DNA of 64,000 bases from Sphaerisporangium viridialbum (GTDB taxonomy: Bacteria > Actinomycetota > Actinomycetes > Streptosporangiales > Streptosporangiaceae): contig NZ_CP187232.1 in the NCBI RefSeq assembly GCF_049674955.1, forward strand, positions 248,001 to 312,000, given 5' to 3'. Shown here piece by piece: positions 9,622 through 17,723 of the stretch. Below the pieces are notes generated by a model. The model had not been told where the DNA came from and searched no databases. It saw only the letters and a program-made list of their open reading frames with translations. Position numbers and translations under genes: made by a program. Position 1 is the stretch's first letter. Each line of letters begins with the position of its first letter.

Positions 9622-10938
9622 TCATCGTACGGCGCCGAGGATGGCCCAGCGGCCGGAGCGCAGCCTGGCCAGCAGGGTGGTCATCCGAATCAGCAGGAAG
9701 ACCGACATCCCACACCAGATCCCCACCAGGCCCCAGTCGAAGCTCAGCGACGCCCACACCAGCGGCAGGAAGCCGAGCACCGCCGCGCCCAGCGTCGCGG
9801 TGCGCAGGTATGCGACGTCTCCGGCGCCGAGCAGCACTCCGTCCAGAGCGAACACGACGCCGCCGATCGGTTGCAGCGCGACGAAGAACCACCACGCCTT
9901 GGGCATCTCGGCGAGCACCGCCGCATCGGTGGTGAACGCGTGGGGCAGGGTGCCGGCCAGCGCCGCGAACACCACGCCGAGCGACGCCCCGAAGACCAAC
10001 CCGCACCCGGCCACCTGCCAGGCCAGCCGGCGCGCCAGCTCCCCGTCGTGCGCGCCGAGCGCGGCTCCGACCAACGCCTGGGCGGCGATGGCCAGCGCGT
10101 CGAGCACGAAGGCCAGGAACATCCACAGCTGGAACACCACCTGGTGGGCGCCGACCGCCGCCGTGGAGGTGTGCGCGGCCACCGCGGTCGCGGACACCCA
10201 GCACGCCTGGAAGACCAGGCCGAGCAGCACCAGGTCGCGCGCGAGGCCGAGCTGGGCACGCATCGCGGCCGGGACCGGTGCGAGCGGCACGCCCTCGGCG
10301 AGCAGCGCCCGCACGAACAGGCTCGCGGAGATGAGCTGCGCGACCACGTTCGCGACCGCCGAGCCGTCGAGCCCCCAGCCGAGCCCGTGTACCAGCACCG
10401 GGCACAGCGCCGCGGAGATCCCGTTGCCTGCGAGCAGGTAGCGCAGCGGGCGCCGCATGTCCTGCACACCGCGCATCCACCCGTTGCCCGCCATGGTGAT
10501 CAGGATCATCGGAGCGCCGAGCAGGGCGATCCGCAGCCAGCTCACCGCGGCGTCGGCGACCTGGGCGTCACCGGTGAGCAGGCCGGCGACCGGCGCGGCG
10601 AGCAGTTGCCCGGCCACGATCAGCACCAGCCCCACGATCGCGCCGAGCCAGGTCGCCTGCACGCCCACGGCCACGGCATCGGCCCGACGGCCGGCGCCGT
10701 GCAGCCGGGCCGTGCGCGCGGTCGTGCCGAATGACAGGAACGTCATCTGGGTGGCGATCTGCGCCAGCACGATCGCGCCGACCGAGAGCCCCGCGAGCGG
10801 CACCGCGCCGAGGTGGCCGACCACGGCCGTGTCGACGAGCAGGTAGAGCGGCTCGGCGGCCAGGACGCCGAGCGCGGGCACGGCGAGCGCGAGTAGCTGA
10901 CGCAACGGGGACCCGGCCCGGTCGACGTGCCCAACCAT
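9622..10938 (-). CDS. MATE-family multidrug/cation efflux protein (DinF-like)
   Basis: A 438-residue membrane protein with about twelve hydrophobic segments. ATG 10938 (MVGHVDRAG) has GGAGG five bases upstream, better than the TTG further out. Seen near the N-terminus: the MATE signature region PALGVLAAEPLYLLVDTAVVGHLG and QIATQMTFLSFGTTARTARLHGAG, typical of the DinF branch. Family role: export of toxic cations or drugs in exchange for Na+ or H+ at the cell membrane. It stands alone on the minus strand; no regulator is adjacent apart from the convergent MurR-like gene. Confidence 0.93.
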   Translation of the reverse strand: MVGHVDRAGSPLRQLLALAVPALGVLAAEPLYLLVDTAVVGHLGAVPLAGLSVGAIVLAQIATQMTFLSFGTTARTARLHGAGRRADAVAVGVQATWLGAIVGLVLIVAGQLLAAPVAGLLTGDAQVADAAVSWLRIALLGAPMILITMAGNGWMRGVQDMRRPLRYLLAGNGISAALCPVLVHGLGWGLDGSAVANVVAQLISASLFVRALLAEGVPLAPVPAAMRAQLGLARDLVLLGLVFQACWVSATAVAAHTSTAAVGAHQVVFQLWMFLAFVLDALAIAAQALVGAALGAHDGELARRLAWQVAGCGLVFGASLGVVFAALAGTLPHAFTTDAAVLAEMPKAWWFFVALQPIGGVVFALDGVLLGAGDVAYLRTATLGAAVLGFLPLVWASLSFDWGLVGIWCGMSVFLLIRMTTLLARLRSGRWAILGAVR

Positions 10939-11099
10939 GCGGTCCTCCGGTAAGGGGCTCAACTGGCTTCCGCTCCTGACACCCGAGCGTATCCGTAAGG
11001 ATCACTGACCGGTAGTGCCTCTTACCTCGATGTCGCTCCGCGGTCGGCCGGCGCCGAGCCGACCGGGCTTCGCGGCATGGATGAGAGCCAGGGCTCCTG

Positions 11100-11237
11100 T
11101 CACATGCCGAACCGCGCGCGTCGCACGGCTTCGACCGCCGTAGCAGGCCCGCTCACCTCGACATGTGCCGCGCCCTGCCGACCGAAGAGGTAGAGCGGCA
11201 ACTCGCCTGGAGGTCCGGCGATGCGAGCGGCAGGTTC
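11100..11237 (-). pseudogene. C-terminal remnant resembling a TIGR03085 / mycothiol-dependent maleylpyruvate isomerase-like protein
   Basis: The last roughly 45 codons of a frame (AGPPGELPLYLFGRQGAAH...VEAVRRARFGM, stop at 11100) match the C-terminal pattern I know from actinobacterial DinB/MDMPI-type metal-binding proteins, where PGELxLFxFGR is followed by AVExxRxARFG. Upstream the frame loses sense and there is no start with a ribosome site. It therefore looks like the tail of a gene whose front is gone. The family call is from memory of the motif and is moderate. Confidence 0.45.
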
Positions 11238-11339
11238 CCCTCGGAGGGCTCGTCCGCCCACTGAACTTCGCCACCACCGTGGGTGTCGAGGCTCACCAAA
11301 CATCGACTGGGGAGCGGAACTTCGCACCCCGTCGGGGGT

Positions 11340-11951
11340 CTAGCGGCGTACCTTGAACCTCAGGTGTAGCACCCGGTCGCCCTGGATGACCACGTGGGGA
11401 TCCTCCAGTAGATGCTGCCCATCGATGCTGCCGAAGTAGCGTTTGCCCGACCCGAACACCACCGGCACCACGTCCATCGCCACCTCGTCCACGAGGCCGG
11501 CCGCGAAGATCTGGCTGCCCACTTCGCCGGCGTTCACACTGACGGTTCGCTCCCCGGCGAGCTCCTGGGCCTTGTCGATCGCAGCCGTCACGCCATCGAC
11601 GAAATGGTACGACGCCTCAGGGTGCCAGCCCTCGGGCTTGGGCCGGTGGGACACCACGACCACATGGTCGCCCGCGGGCGGCTGACCCTCCCAGCCGTTC
11701 ACCAGGTCGAACAGGTTGCGGCCCATCACAATCGTGCCGATCGCCTCCCAAATGGGTCGGACGTACTCCGCCGATGCACTTGAGACCTTGAGGCCGCTTC
11801 CAGCTCCGGAATGATCGTACTGCTGGTCGCTGCCTTCGGTGATCGGGGTATCCCCGTTGAAGTACCAATCGTGCAGTGGCCCGACGTCGTCCTTCTCGTC
11901 GGCGATGAAGCCGTCCACCGACACCACGCTGTGCATGATCACTGTGCCCAC
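11340..11951 (-). CDS. Dihydrofolate reductase-family protein (RibD C-terminal domain-like)
   Basis: A 203-residue protein. Seen: the opening VIMHSVVSVDGFIAD, the dinucleotide-binding region IGTIVMGRNLFDLVNGW, and the late signature VDEVAMDVVPVVFGSGKRYFG. These define the stand-alone RibD_C/YyaP-type reductases, NADPH-binding proteins of mostly unknown substrate. Length is normal for the family (about 180-210). It is divergent from nothing close and lies 74 bases after the start-side neighbour, an AraC regulator on the same strand, which may control it (inference). Confidence 0.88.
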   Translation of the reverse strand: MGTVIMHSVVSVDGFIADEKDDVGPLHDWYFNGDTPITEGSDQQYDHSGAGSGLKVSSASAEYVRPIWEAIGTIVMGRNLFDLVNGWEGQPPAGDHVVVVSHRPKPEGWHPEASYHFVDGVTAAIDKAQELAGERTVSVNAGEVGSQIFAAGLVDEVAMDVVPVVFGSGKRYFGSIDGQHLLEDPHVVIQGDRVLHLRFKVRR

Positions 11952-12025
11952 AGGTTCTCCTCGAGTCTCCTTGCGCGTTCACCTCCGATCTTGTCGCCCC
12001 GGAGGGCGACGGGGCTTGTACAAAA

Positions 12026-12868
12026 TCAATCAGCGGGCATCGGACCGCTGTCCGGCGGGAACCCCTGCTCGGCGGGGAATCGGCGCCGCAGGGCCAGGTA
12101 TTCCGTCGGGGTGTGGCCGGTGAAGTCCTTGAACTCCCTGCTGAAGTGGGCCTGGTCGAAGTAGCCCGCCGTGTGAGCGAGCTCTGCCCAGTCGACCGGA
12201 CGCAGGGCGTCCACGGACACGATCAGCCGCGCGAAGCGGTAGATCCGCGCCATCCGCTTCGGGGTGACCCCGACATGAGATTTGAACTGCGTGGCCAGGT
12301 GATTGCCACTCACCCCGGCGGCATCGGTCAGCGCACCGACCGGGACCGCGCCGTGGGAAGTCTCCAAACGCCCGCCTGTGTGCTGGACCAGGTCGAGACC
12401 GCGCGACGGTGCTTCGGCAAGTCGCGATCGCAGCTCCTCCTCCAATACCCGCAGTGTCTCGGTGGCCGATGCGATGTCGCCGACCTTGTTGCGAATCCGG
12501 TCCAAAGACCGTTGCCAGACGGCGTCGACCGGCACCCATCGGTCCCGCAGCTCGGTCGCCGGCATGTCGACGAACGGCGAAATCCCCCAAGGCTTGAAGT
12601 GCACCCCAACGAGCCGCACACGTGTGGGGTACTCGAAGAGGAAACGCCTGGTCCATACACCCATGAACCACCCATCGGTGAACACTGCCGAGGGCACCGA
12701 AGGGTCGGAATCCCACAGGCGGGCGGGTCCGCCCAGGTTGACGAACAGGTGTGCCGACGGCATCGGCGGGACGTTCATCCGGCGGTGGCGCGGCACTCCG
12801 GTCAGGCAGTAGATGTCGTCGATGAACCGGTCGAGCGGCGGGGCGGGCACCCGGCCGACGTATTCCAC
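12026..12868 (-). CDS. AraC-family transcriptional regulator
   Basis: A 280-residue regulator. Seen: an N-terminal sensing half of about 170 residues (PPLDRFIDDIYCLTGVPRHRRMNVPP...), of the type seen in DUF6597-like AraC proteins, and a C-terminal double HTH from about 185. The AraC signature is clear: LATQFKSHVGVTPKRMARIYRF and YFDQAHFSREFKDFTGHTPTEY. It is on the same strand as the DHFR-like gene downstream; the gap of 74 bases suggests a possible operon. The ligand is unknown. Confidence 0.9.
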   Translation of the reverse strand: MEYVGRVPAPPLDRFIDDIYCLTGVPRHRRMNVPPMPSAHLFVNLGGPARLWDSDPSVPSAVFTDGWFMGVWTRRFLFEYPTRVRLVGVHFKPWGISPFVDMPATELRDRWVPVDAVWQRSLDRIRNKVGDIASATETLRVLEEELRSRLAEAPSRGLDLVQHTGGRLETSHGAVPVGALTDAAGVSGNHLATQFKSHVGVTPKRMARIYRFARLIVSVDALRPVDWAELAHTAGYFDQAHFSREFKDFTGHTPTEYLALRRRFPAEQGFPPDSGPMPAD

Positions 12869-13160
12869 AGACTCAGTATGGCCGACGAGGGTTCAATTCG
12901 CGGGGGAGGTCACTCGTTCGCCGACCAACCTCTCAAGATCACCGACTGACACCAGAACTCACTCGAAACCGGCCCCCGAACTCACTCGCTGATGGCGGCC
13001 AACAGGGCCATTGCGGGTGCCGGAGTGGACGGCAAGCTGCTGGCGCTCGCTCCTCAGCGGAATGTCGTGCAGCCAGCTTCCGGATACCCCTGGGGGCATG
13101 GTGAGAAAGATCGGTGAGCGACAGCGACTGATGCGGTCTTCACGTGCAGGGCCATGCCGG
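12869..13160. other. Intergenic gap, likely left border region of the metal island
   Basis: No credible gene. The minus strand carries a short open tail (about 12960-13080) rich in Gln, Gly and Arg without a start. An 11-base direct repeat GAACTCACTCG occurs twice near 12956-12990. It may hold worn insertion or gene remnants, but nothing I can name. Confidence 0.4.
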
Positions 13161-15947
13161 TCACAGGTCGAGTGAGAGAGCGGTGAGCTCGGCGCGGGAG
13201 CTGACGCCCAACTTGGAGTAGCAGTTTCTCAAGTGAAAGTCGACGGTGCGTGGACTGACGAACAGCTGCGCGGCCACGTCCCGGTTCGACAGGCCCTGCC
13301 GGACCAGGGCTGCGACCTGGCGTTCCTGCGGGGTCAGCTCGGTGGCGGTCGTGACGTCGCGGCGGCGGGCGGTCTCCCCGGAGGCGCGCAGTTCCTGCGC
13401 GGCCCGCTCGGCCCACGGGGTGGCGCCGAGGTCCTCGAACAGCGCCAGCGCGGTACGCAGGTGCTCGCGGGCGTCGACCCGGCGGCGCGCGCGGCGCAGG
13501 TGCTCGCCGAAGGCCAGGTGGGTGCGGGCCCGGTCGGGCAGCCGCGGCGAGTCGGCGTGCGCGGCGAGTGCCCGCTGGAAGTGGGTCTCGGCGTCGCCGT
13601 CGTCGGCGAGCAGGGCGCGGCCGTGCTCGACGACCGCGGTCGCGGCCGGCAGACCGGTGCCCGCGGCGAACTGCTCCAGCTCGGCCAGCCAGGTGCGGGC
13701 GAGGTCGGGGCGGTCGCCGCGGGCGGCGGCGTCGTACAGGTCGAGGGCGGCCAGGCGGCGCCACGCCGGCCCTTCGATCTGCTCAAGGTGGTGCAGCGCG
13801 GTCGCCGGCTGCGCGGCCGCGCGCAGCCCGCGGGCCCAGTGCGTCAGATCGGCGACGAGGCCGTCGGTGATGCCGACCGGGTGCTTGTCCCGGATCTCGG
13901 TGACCCTGTCCAGGTGGCGGTCGGCGGCGTCGTCTCCGCGCAGCGCCGCGACCAGGGCGAGTTGCGCGGTGGGCAGCGCGGTCAGCCCCGGGTGGCCGGT
14001 GCCGGCGGTCAGCGGCAGCGCCTCGGCGGCGGCACCGGCGGCCTTCGACCAGGCGCCGGTCGCGATCTGGAAGTGGACGCCGCGGGTGAGGGCGTGCTCG
14101 ACCATGTTCAGCGCGCCGGCGCGGCGGGCGGCGGTCAGCTGCTGCTCGTGCAGCCGCAGTCCGCGCTCGTCGTCGTCGATCAGCATCGCGGCGATGCCCA
14201 GGTTGGGCTGCAGCACGTGGTCGTCGACCGGGTCGGCGTCGGTGAGGACGAACGCGCACCGGAAGGACTCCGCAGCGGCCGCCCAGTCGCTGCGGGCGAC
14301 GGCGCCGAACCCGTGCAGCAGGGCCCAGCCGGCCCGCACCCGGGGCGGCGCGTCCGGCGCGGGCTCGGCCACCAGCGCGGTCAGGTTCACCACGCGCGGG
14401 GATCGGGCGCCGAACGCCGCCAGCGACGCGGCGAGCATCGCCAGCTGAGCCGTCAGCGCCGCGTCCACGCCGGCGGCGACCTCGGCGGCCTGCAGGATGA
14501 GGTCGTAGCCGTCGTTCAGCGAGCGGGTGTTCCACTCGATGTGGCCCTGCAGCACGAGCAGTTGCGCCCGCAGCAGAGGATCGGTCACGTCCGCCGCGGC
14601 GGCCTGGGCGAGTGCCGAGGCGCGCGACGGGTGCGCGCCCAGCCAGGCTGAGGACGCGGCCAGGTACAGCCGCCGGCCGCGGGGCTCACCACCGGCGGTG
14701 AGCTCGGCGGCGCGGGCCCACGCGGCGGCGGCCGCCTCGTGGCCACCGCGGGCCGCGGCGCGCTCGGCGACCCCGTCGAGGGCGGCGACGACGTCCTCGT
14801 CGGGCCGGTCGGCGGCGGCGGCCAGGTGCCAGGCCCGCCGCTCGGGGTCGCCGGTCAGCACGTCGGCGAGCACACGGTGCGCGGCGCGGCGCTGTGCGCT
14901 GGTGGCCGCCCGGTAGACCGCCGAGCGCACCAGCGGGTGGTAGAGGGCGACGGCATCGCCGTCCACGCGCAGCAACCCGGACCGCTCCACCGCATCCAGG
15001 GCGGTATCAGCGGCGTCGAGGCGCTCGGCGGCGTCGCGGACCACGGTCAGGCGGGCGGTGTCGTCGGTCGCGGCGACCAGCAGGAACCGCTGCGCGGGCT
15101 CGTCGAGGCGGCGGTAGCGGTCGAGGAAGGCGCGCTGCACGCCGCCGGTCAGCGGCAGCGGGGCAGGCAGCGGCGCCCGGCCGGCCAGCTGGTCGGCGGT
15201 GAGCACCCCGGCCAGCTCGACCAGCGCGAGCGGGTTGCCGCCGGTGCCCGCGACCAGCTGGTCGCGCACCGCCGGGTCGATGTCGGTCCCGGCGCGGGCG
15301 GACAGCAGCGCGTCGGCGTCGGCGCCGGTCACGCCGCCGAGCACGACGGTGGGCAGGTCCCCGGCGTCGAAGCGGCGGGCGTCGCCGTCGCGGGCGGCGA
15401 ACAGCAGCGCCACGCGCTCGGCCTGCAGCCGGCGGGCGGCGAACAGTAGCGCCGCGGCCGACGCGTCGTCGAGCCAGTGCGCGTCGTCGACGACGACCAG
15501 CAGCGGCGCCTGTTCGGCGGCGTCGGCGAGCAGGCTCAGCGTGCCGAGGAACGCCAGGAAGCGGTCGCCCTCGCCCTCGGCCTCACCCATCGCCGCGCGC
15601 AGCGCCGCGGCCTGCGGCGCCGGCAGGGCGTCGATGCGGGTGCGCAGCGGCCACAGCAGCCGTTGCAGCGCGGCGAAGGCCAGCGGCGATTCGGACTCCA
15701 CGCCGGAGGTGCGTAGCACCCGCAGGTCCAACGCGGTTGCCAGCGCGTCGGCCAGCAGCGTCGACTTGCCGACCCCGGCGACGCCGCGCACCACCAGCGC
15801 GCCGCCGCTGCCGGTACGGGCGGCGTCGAGCAGGACGGCGATCGCCGCGCGTTCGGGATCCCGTCCGGCCAGCACGAGTCCGACGGTACCGAACGCGCCG
15901 GACAAGTCCCACCAAGACCCGGCGAAATCACCGGCGTGAGTGATCAT
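13161..15947 (-). CDS. LAL-type LuxR-family regulator (AAA ATPase plus C-terminal HTH)
   Basis: A large regulator of 928 residues from ATG 15947, or 904 from GTG 15875 (VLAGRDPERAA). Seen: Walker A GVAGVGKSTLL, Walker B LLVVVDDAHWLDD, a long helical TPR-like middle, and a C-terminal LuxR HTH (LTPQERQVAALVRQGLSNRDVAAQLFVSPRTVDFHLRNCYSKLGV). Family members are ATP- and ligand-dependent activators, for example MalT-like. The start is open: the inverted repeat at 15919-15934 lies inside the gene if 15947 is used, but becomes an upstream operator if 15875 is used. It is divergent from the copper genes and has a site like theirs, so it may belong to that regulon (inference). Confidence 0.88.
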   Translation of the reverse strand: MITHAGDFAGSWWDLSGAFGTVGLVLAGRDPERAAIAVLLDAARTGSGGALVVRGVAGVGKSTLLADALATALDLRVLRTSGVESESPLAFAALQRLLWPLRTRIDALPAPQAAALRAAMGEAEGEGDRFLAFLGTLSLLADAAEQAPLLVVVDDAHWLDDASAAALLFAARRLQAERVALLFAARDGDARRFDAGDLPTVVLGGVTGADADALLSARAGTDIDPAVRDQLVAGTGGNPLALVELAGVLTADQLAGRAPLPAPLPLTGGVQRAFLDRYRRLDEPAQRFLLVAATDDTARLTVVRDAAERLDAADTALDAVERSGLLRVDGDAVALYHPLVRSAVYRAATSAQRRAAHRVLADVLTGDPERRAWHLAAAADRPDEDVVAALDGVAERAAARGGHEAAAAAWARAAELTAGGEPRGRRLYLAASSAWLGAHPSRASALAQAAAADVTDPLLRAQLLVLQGHIEWNTRSLNDGYDLILQAAEVAAGVDAALTAQLAMLAASLAAFGARSPRVVNLTALVAEPAPDAPPRVRAGWALLHGFGAVARSDWAAAAESFRCAFVLTDADPVDDHVLQPNLGIAAMLIDDDERGLRLHEQQLTAARRAGALNMVEHALTRGVHFQIATGAWSKAAGAAAEALPLTAGTGHPGLTALPTAQLALVAALRGDDAADRHLDRVTEIRDKHPVGITDGLVADLTHWARGLRAAAQPATALHHLEQIEGPAWRRLAALDLYDAAARGDRPDLARTWLAELEQFAAGTGLPAATAVVEHGRALLADDGDAETHFQRALAAHADSPRLPDRARTHLAFGEHLRRARRRVDAREHLRTALALFEDLGATPWAERAAQELRASGETARRRDVTTATELTPQERQVAALVRQGLSNRDVAAQLFVSPRTVDFHLRNCYSKLGVSSRAELTALSLDL
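15919..15934 (-). promoter_or_regulatory. Inverted-repeat motif copy A (metal island)
   Basis: CCGGCGAAATCACCGG, a 7-2-7 inverted repeat with one mismatch. It lies at the 5' end of the LAL regulator gene. The same motif recurs at 16130, 17378 and 18799; consensus CCGGSGAAATCGCCGG. Confidence 0.55.
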
Positions 15948-16049
15948 GCCGGCGGAGGACGCCCTGTTCGTCCTCACCGCGCTCGCCGTCACCGAGTGAT
16001 CATGCTGGCGGAGGATGCCCTGTTCGTCCTCACCGCGCTCGCCGTCACC
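15938..16049 (+). repeat. 56-bp tandem duplication
   Basis: Two adjacent 56-bp units (15938-15993 and 15994-16049) starting GAGTGATCATG and differing at a few positions only. Each carries a short + strand frame beginning ATGCNGGCGGAGGA: the first stops after 17 codons at 15999, the second continues into a His-rich tail. It sits between the LAL regulator and the first copZ leader. Confidence 0.85.
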
Positions 16050-16106
16050 AGCGGCAAGCCCAGCGCCGCCGTCACCGGCCACGGGCACGGGGCGCACCGT
16101 CACTGA
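16002..16106 (+). CDS. Possible 34-residue leader peptide with His-rich tail
   Basis: An open frame MLAEDALFVLTALAVTSGK... that ends in GHGHGAHRH just before the first copZ leader. Seen: a hydrophobic middle and five His in the last nine residues, plausible metal ligands. There is no good ribosome site. It may be a metal-sensing leader peptide, or simply the tail of a lost gene, since the corresponding place before the second copZ also holds a tail ending in His-stop. Function is inference. Confidence 0.3.
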   Translation: MLAEDALFVLTALAVTSGKPSAAVTGHGHGAHRH

Positions 16107-16129
16107 CCGGGCCGATCCCGGCGGAAAAC

Positions 16130-16145
16130 CCGGCGATTTCCCCGG
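16130..16145 (+). promoter_or_regulatory. Inverted-repeat motif copy B, before copZ 1
   Basis: CCGGCGATTTCCCCGG on the + strand, i.e. CCGGGGAAATCGCCGG on the other. It lies 71 bases before the first chaperone start, a fitting operator place. Confidence 0.55.
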
Positions 16146-16215
16146 CGAGACGCACCGGCCCCCGCGCCCACTCTTCTACCAGACCGCACACCACCAGCAC
16201 CTCGAGGAGTTCCCC

Positions 16216-16440
16216 TTGCTGTCCAGCACCTTCATCGGTTCGACCATCTTCGAGGTCGAGGGCATGACCTGCGCGCACTGCCAGCGCGCGGTCACCGAGC
16301 AGATCGCCGAAGTCGACAGCGTCGGCTCCGTCACCGTCGACCTGGCCGCCGGAACGGTCACCGTCACCGCCTCTCGCCCCGTGGACCGCGCCGACATCGC
16401 CGCCGCCGTCGACGAGGCGGGCTACGTCCTCGTCCCGTGA
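16216..16440 (+). CDS. copZ: CopZ-like heavy-metal (copper) chaperone, copy 1
   Basis: A 74-residue HMA-domain protein. The TTG start at 16216 is chosen because GAGGAG stands seven bases upstream, and the same arrangement is kept in the second copy. Seen: the metal-binding GMTCAHC motif near residues 16-22 and the ferredoxin-like beta-alpha-beta pattern (VTVDLAAGTVTVTASRPVD...ADIAAAVDEAGYVLVP). Family role: binds Cu(I) in the cytoplasm and passes it to CopA, encoded about 2.5 kb downstream. Its stop is followed within 36 bases by the start of a membrane protein gene, so they are likely co-transcribed. Confidence 0.9.
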   Translation: MLSSTFIGSTIFEVEGMTCAHCQRAVTEQIAEVDSVGSVTVDLAAGTVTVTASRPVDRADIAAAVDEAGYVLVP

Positions 16441-16475
16441 CCCCGTCCATCCCGTACGCCACCTGGAGAGCTGCC

Positions 16476-17225
16476 GTGTCCAGCACATTTCCCGCCCCCA
16501 GCAACACCCCCGCGCACACCGAACCCCCGGCGCGTCGCACGTCGCTGCGTCTGTCCGCCACGCTGCTGCTCGTGGGACAACTCCTATACATCGTGGTCAC
16601 CCAGTTCCACGCCGATGGGGACGCGAATGACCACCCCGCCGTGTTCGCCGAGTACGCCGGCAGCGGGATCTGGACAGTCGTGCACCTCGGCCAGTTCGCG
16701 GGCATGGCGATCTTCCTCGCGGGGCTGCTCGCCCTGTTCTTCGCCCTGGACGTTCAGGCTGGAACGGCGAGGTGGGCGGGTCGATTCGGTGCCGCTTCGG
16801 CGGTAGCGACGCTGGCGCTGTACGGCGTGCTCCAGGCGGTGGACGGGGTCGCCCTCAAGCAGGCCGTTTACGCGTGGGCGAGCGCCCCGGACGCCGAGAA
16901 GCCGGCGCGCTTCGCGAGCGCCGAGGCAATCCGCTGGCTTGAGTGGGGGGCGAGGAGCTACCAGAACTTCGCTCTGGGCCTCGCTTTGCTCCTGTTCGCG
17001 GCCGCGGTCGTGCGGACGGCTTGGGTCCCGCGGCCGATAGCCCACCTGATGGGGCTTTCCGGCCTCACCTACCTGGTGCAGGGCTGGGTGGTCGGCTCCG
17101 TGGGTTTCTCGCGAACGGAGACGATCGCAATCGTGCTGGCCTTCGTCCTGGACGTGGCGTGGATGATCTGGCTGGTCGTGGTCGCCTGGCGGATGCGGGA
17201 TTCGGAGGCCCCGTCGCCTGGCTGA
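16476..17225 (+). CDS. Six-segment membrane protein of unknown function in the copper island
   Basis: A 249-residue protein from GTG 16476, with CTGGAGAG upstream, the same spacing as the membrane gene after the second copZ. Seen: a short Pro-rich cytoplasmic start, then hydrophobic segments near residues 25-45, 65-90, 100-125, 160-185, 190-210 and 220-240. A QFHADGDANDHPAVFAEYA loop carries His and Asp residues. It looks like a DUF4386-type integral membrane protein, but I do not assign a family. A role linked to copper is suggested only by position. Confidence 0.75.
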   Translation: MSSTFPAPSNTPAHTEPPARRTSLRLSATLLLVGQLLYIVVTQFHADGDANDHPAVFAEYAGSGIWTVVHLGQFAGMAIFLAGLLALFFALDVQAGTARWAGRFGAASAVATLALYGVLQAVDGVALKQAVYAWASAPDAEKPARFASAEAIRWLEWGARSYQNFALGLALLLFAAAVVRTAWVPRPIAHLMGLSGLTYLVQGWVVGSVGFSRTETIAIVLAFVLDVAWMIWLVVVAWRMRDSEAPSPG

Positions 17226-17228
17226 TGA

Positions 17229-17354
17229 AGGCGTGGGCGCGCGGCGCTGGTCACCTTCGACATCGCCGGCGACCGCGCCGAAGCGAAGGCGAAGATCGGC
17301 CCCATCCAGGACGCCGTGCATGGCACCCGGCCACGGTCCCGGCCAGGCCACTGA
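17229..17354 (+). pseudogene. Unassigned C-terminal gene remnant between the two copper blocks
   Basis: An open tail reading AALVTFDIAGDRAEAKAKIG...PGH and stopping at 17354. It has good codon bias but no start, since a stop codon lies just upstream. It probably is the tail of a gene lost when the copZ block was duplicated or joined here. I do not recognise the family. Confidence 0.4.
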
Positions 17355-17377
17355 TCTGGCCGATCCCGGCGAAAACC

Positions 17378-17393
17378 CTGGCGATTTCCCCGG
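17378..17393 (+). promoter_or_regulatory. Inverted-repeat motif copy C, before copZ 2
   Basis: CTGGCGATTTCCCCGG, two mismatches from the perfect repeat, 71 bases before the second chaperone start, as in copy B. Confidence 0.5.
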
Positions 17394-17463
17394 TGAGACG
17401 CACCCACCCCCGCGCCGATTCTTCTACCTGACCGCACACCACCAGCACCTCGAGGAGTTCCCC

Positions 17464-17697
17464 TTGCTGTCCAGCACCCCACGCACCTTCATCGGCTCGA
17501 CCACCTTCGAGGTGACCGGTATGAGCTGCGCGCATTGCGTCCGCTCCGTCACCGAGGAGATCTCGAGGGTCGCCGGCGTCGAGTCCGTCACCGTCGACCT
17601 GGCCACCGGCAGCGTCACCGTCACCGCCTCCCAGCCGGTCGACCGCGCCGATATCGCCGCCGCGGTCGACGAGGCCGGCTACGCCCTCGTCCCGTGA
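17464..17697 (+). CDS. copZ: CopZ-like heavy-metal (copper) chaperone, copy 2
   Basis: A 77-residue HMA protein, paralog of the gene at 16216, again from a TTG start behind GAGGAG. Seen: the metal motif GMSCAHC near residues 19-25, then VTVDLATGSVTVTASQPVD and an identical-style end (AAAVDEAGYALVP). The two differ mainly around helix 1 (VRSVTEEISRVAGVES against QRAVTEQIAEVDSVGS), which may tune partners or metal release. It is followed 27 bases later by a membrane protein gene. Confidence 0.9.
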   Translation: MLSSTPRTFIGSTTFEVTGMSCAHCVRSVTEEISRVAGVESVTVDLATGSVTVTASQPVDRADIAAAVDEAGYALVP

Positions 17698-17723
17698 CCC
17701 GCGCCCATCCCTGGAGACATGCC

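Larger units (their letters stand above)
16107..16441 (+). repeat. Duplicated block, copy 1: leader plus copZ
   Basis: Matches 17355-17698. Both copies hold the shared GGCCGATCCCGGCG-type start, the inverted-repeat motif, a highly conserved leader (CACACCACCAGCACCTCGAG and the GAGGAG ribosome site) and the chaperone gene to its stop. The leader is at least as conserved as the coding part. Confidence 0.85.
17355..17698 (+). repeat. Duplicated block, copy 2: leader plus copZ
   Basis: Second copy of the block at 16107-16441. The coding part differs by many substitutions and a 9-base insertion (encoding PRT) near the start, while the leader before the TTG start is almost unchanged. Confidence 0.85.

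Noticed and set aside
12950..13080. Insertion sequence remnant at the left side of the metal island
   Set aside because: The tail shows slight resemblance to the sequence near 9500, but too short and too imperfect to call an insertion sequence or its ends.
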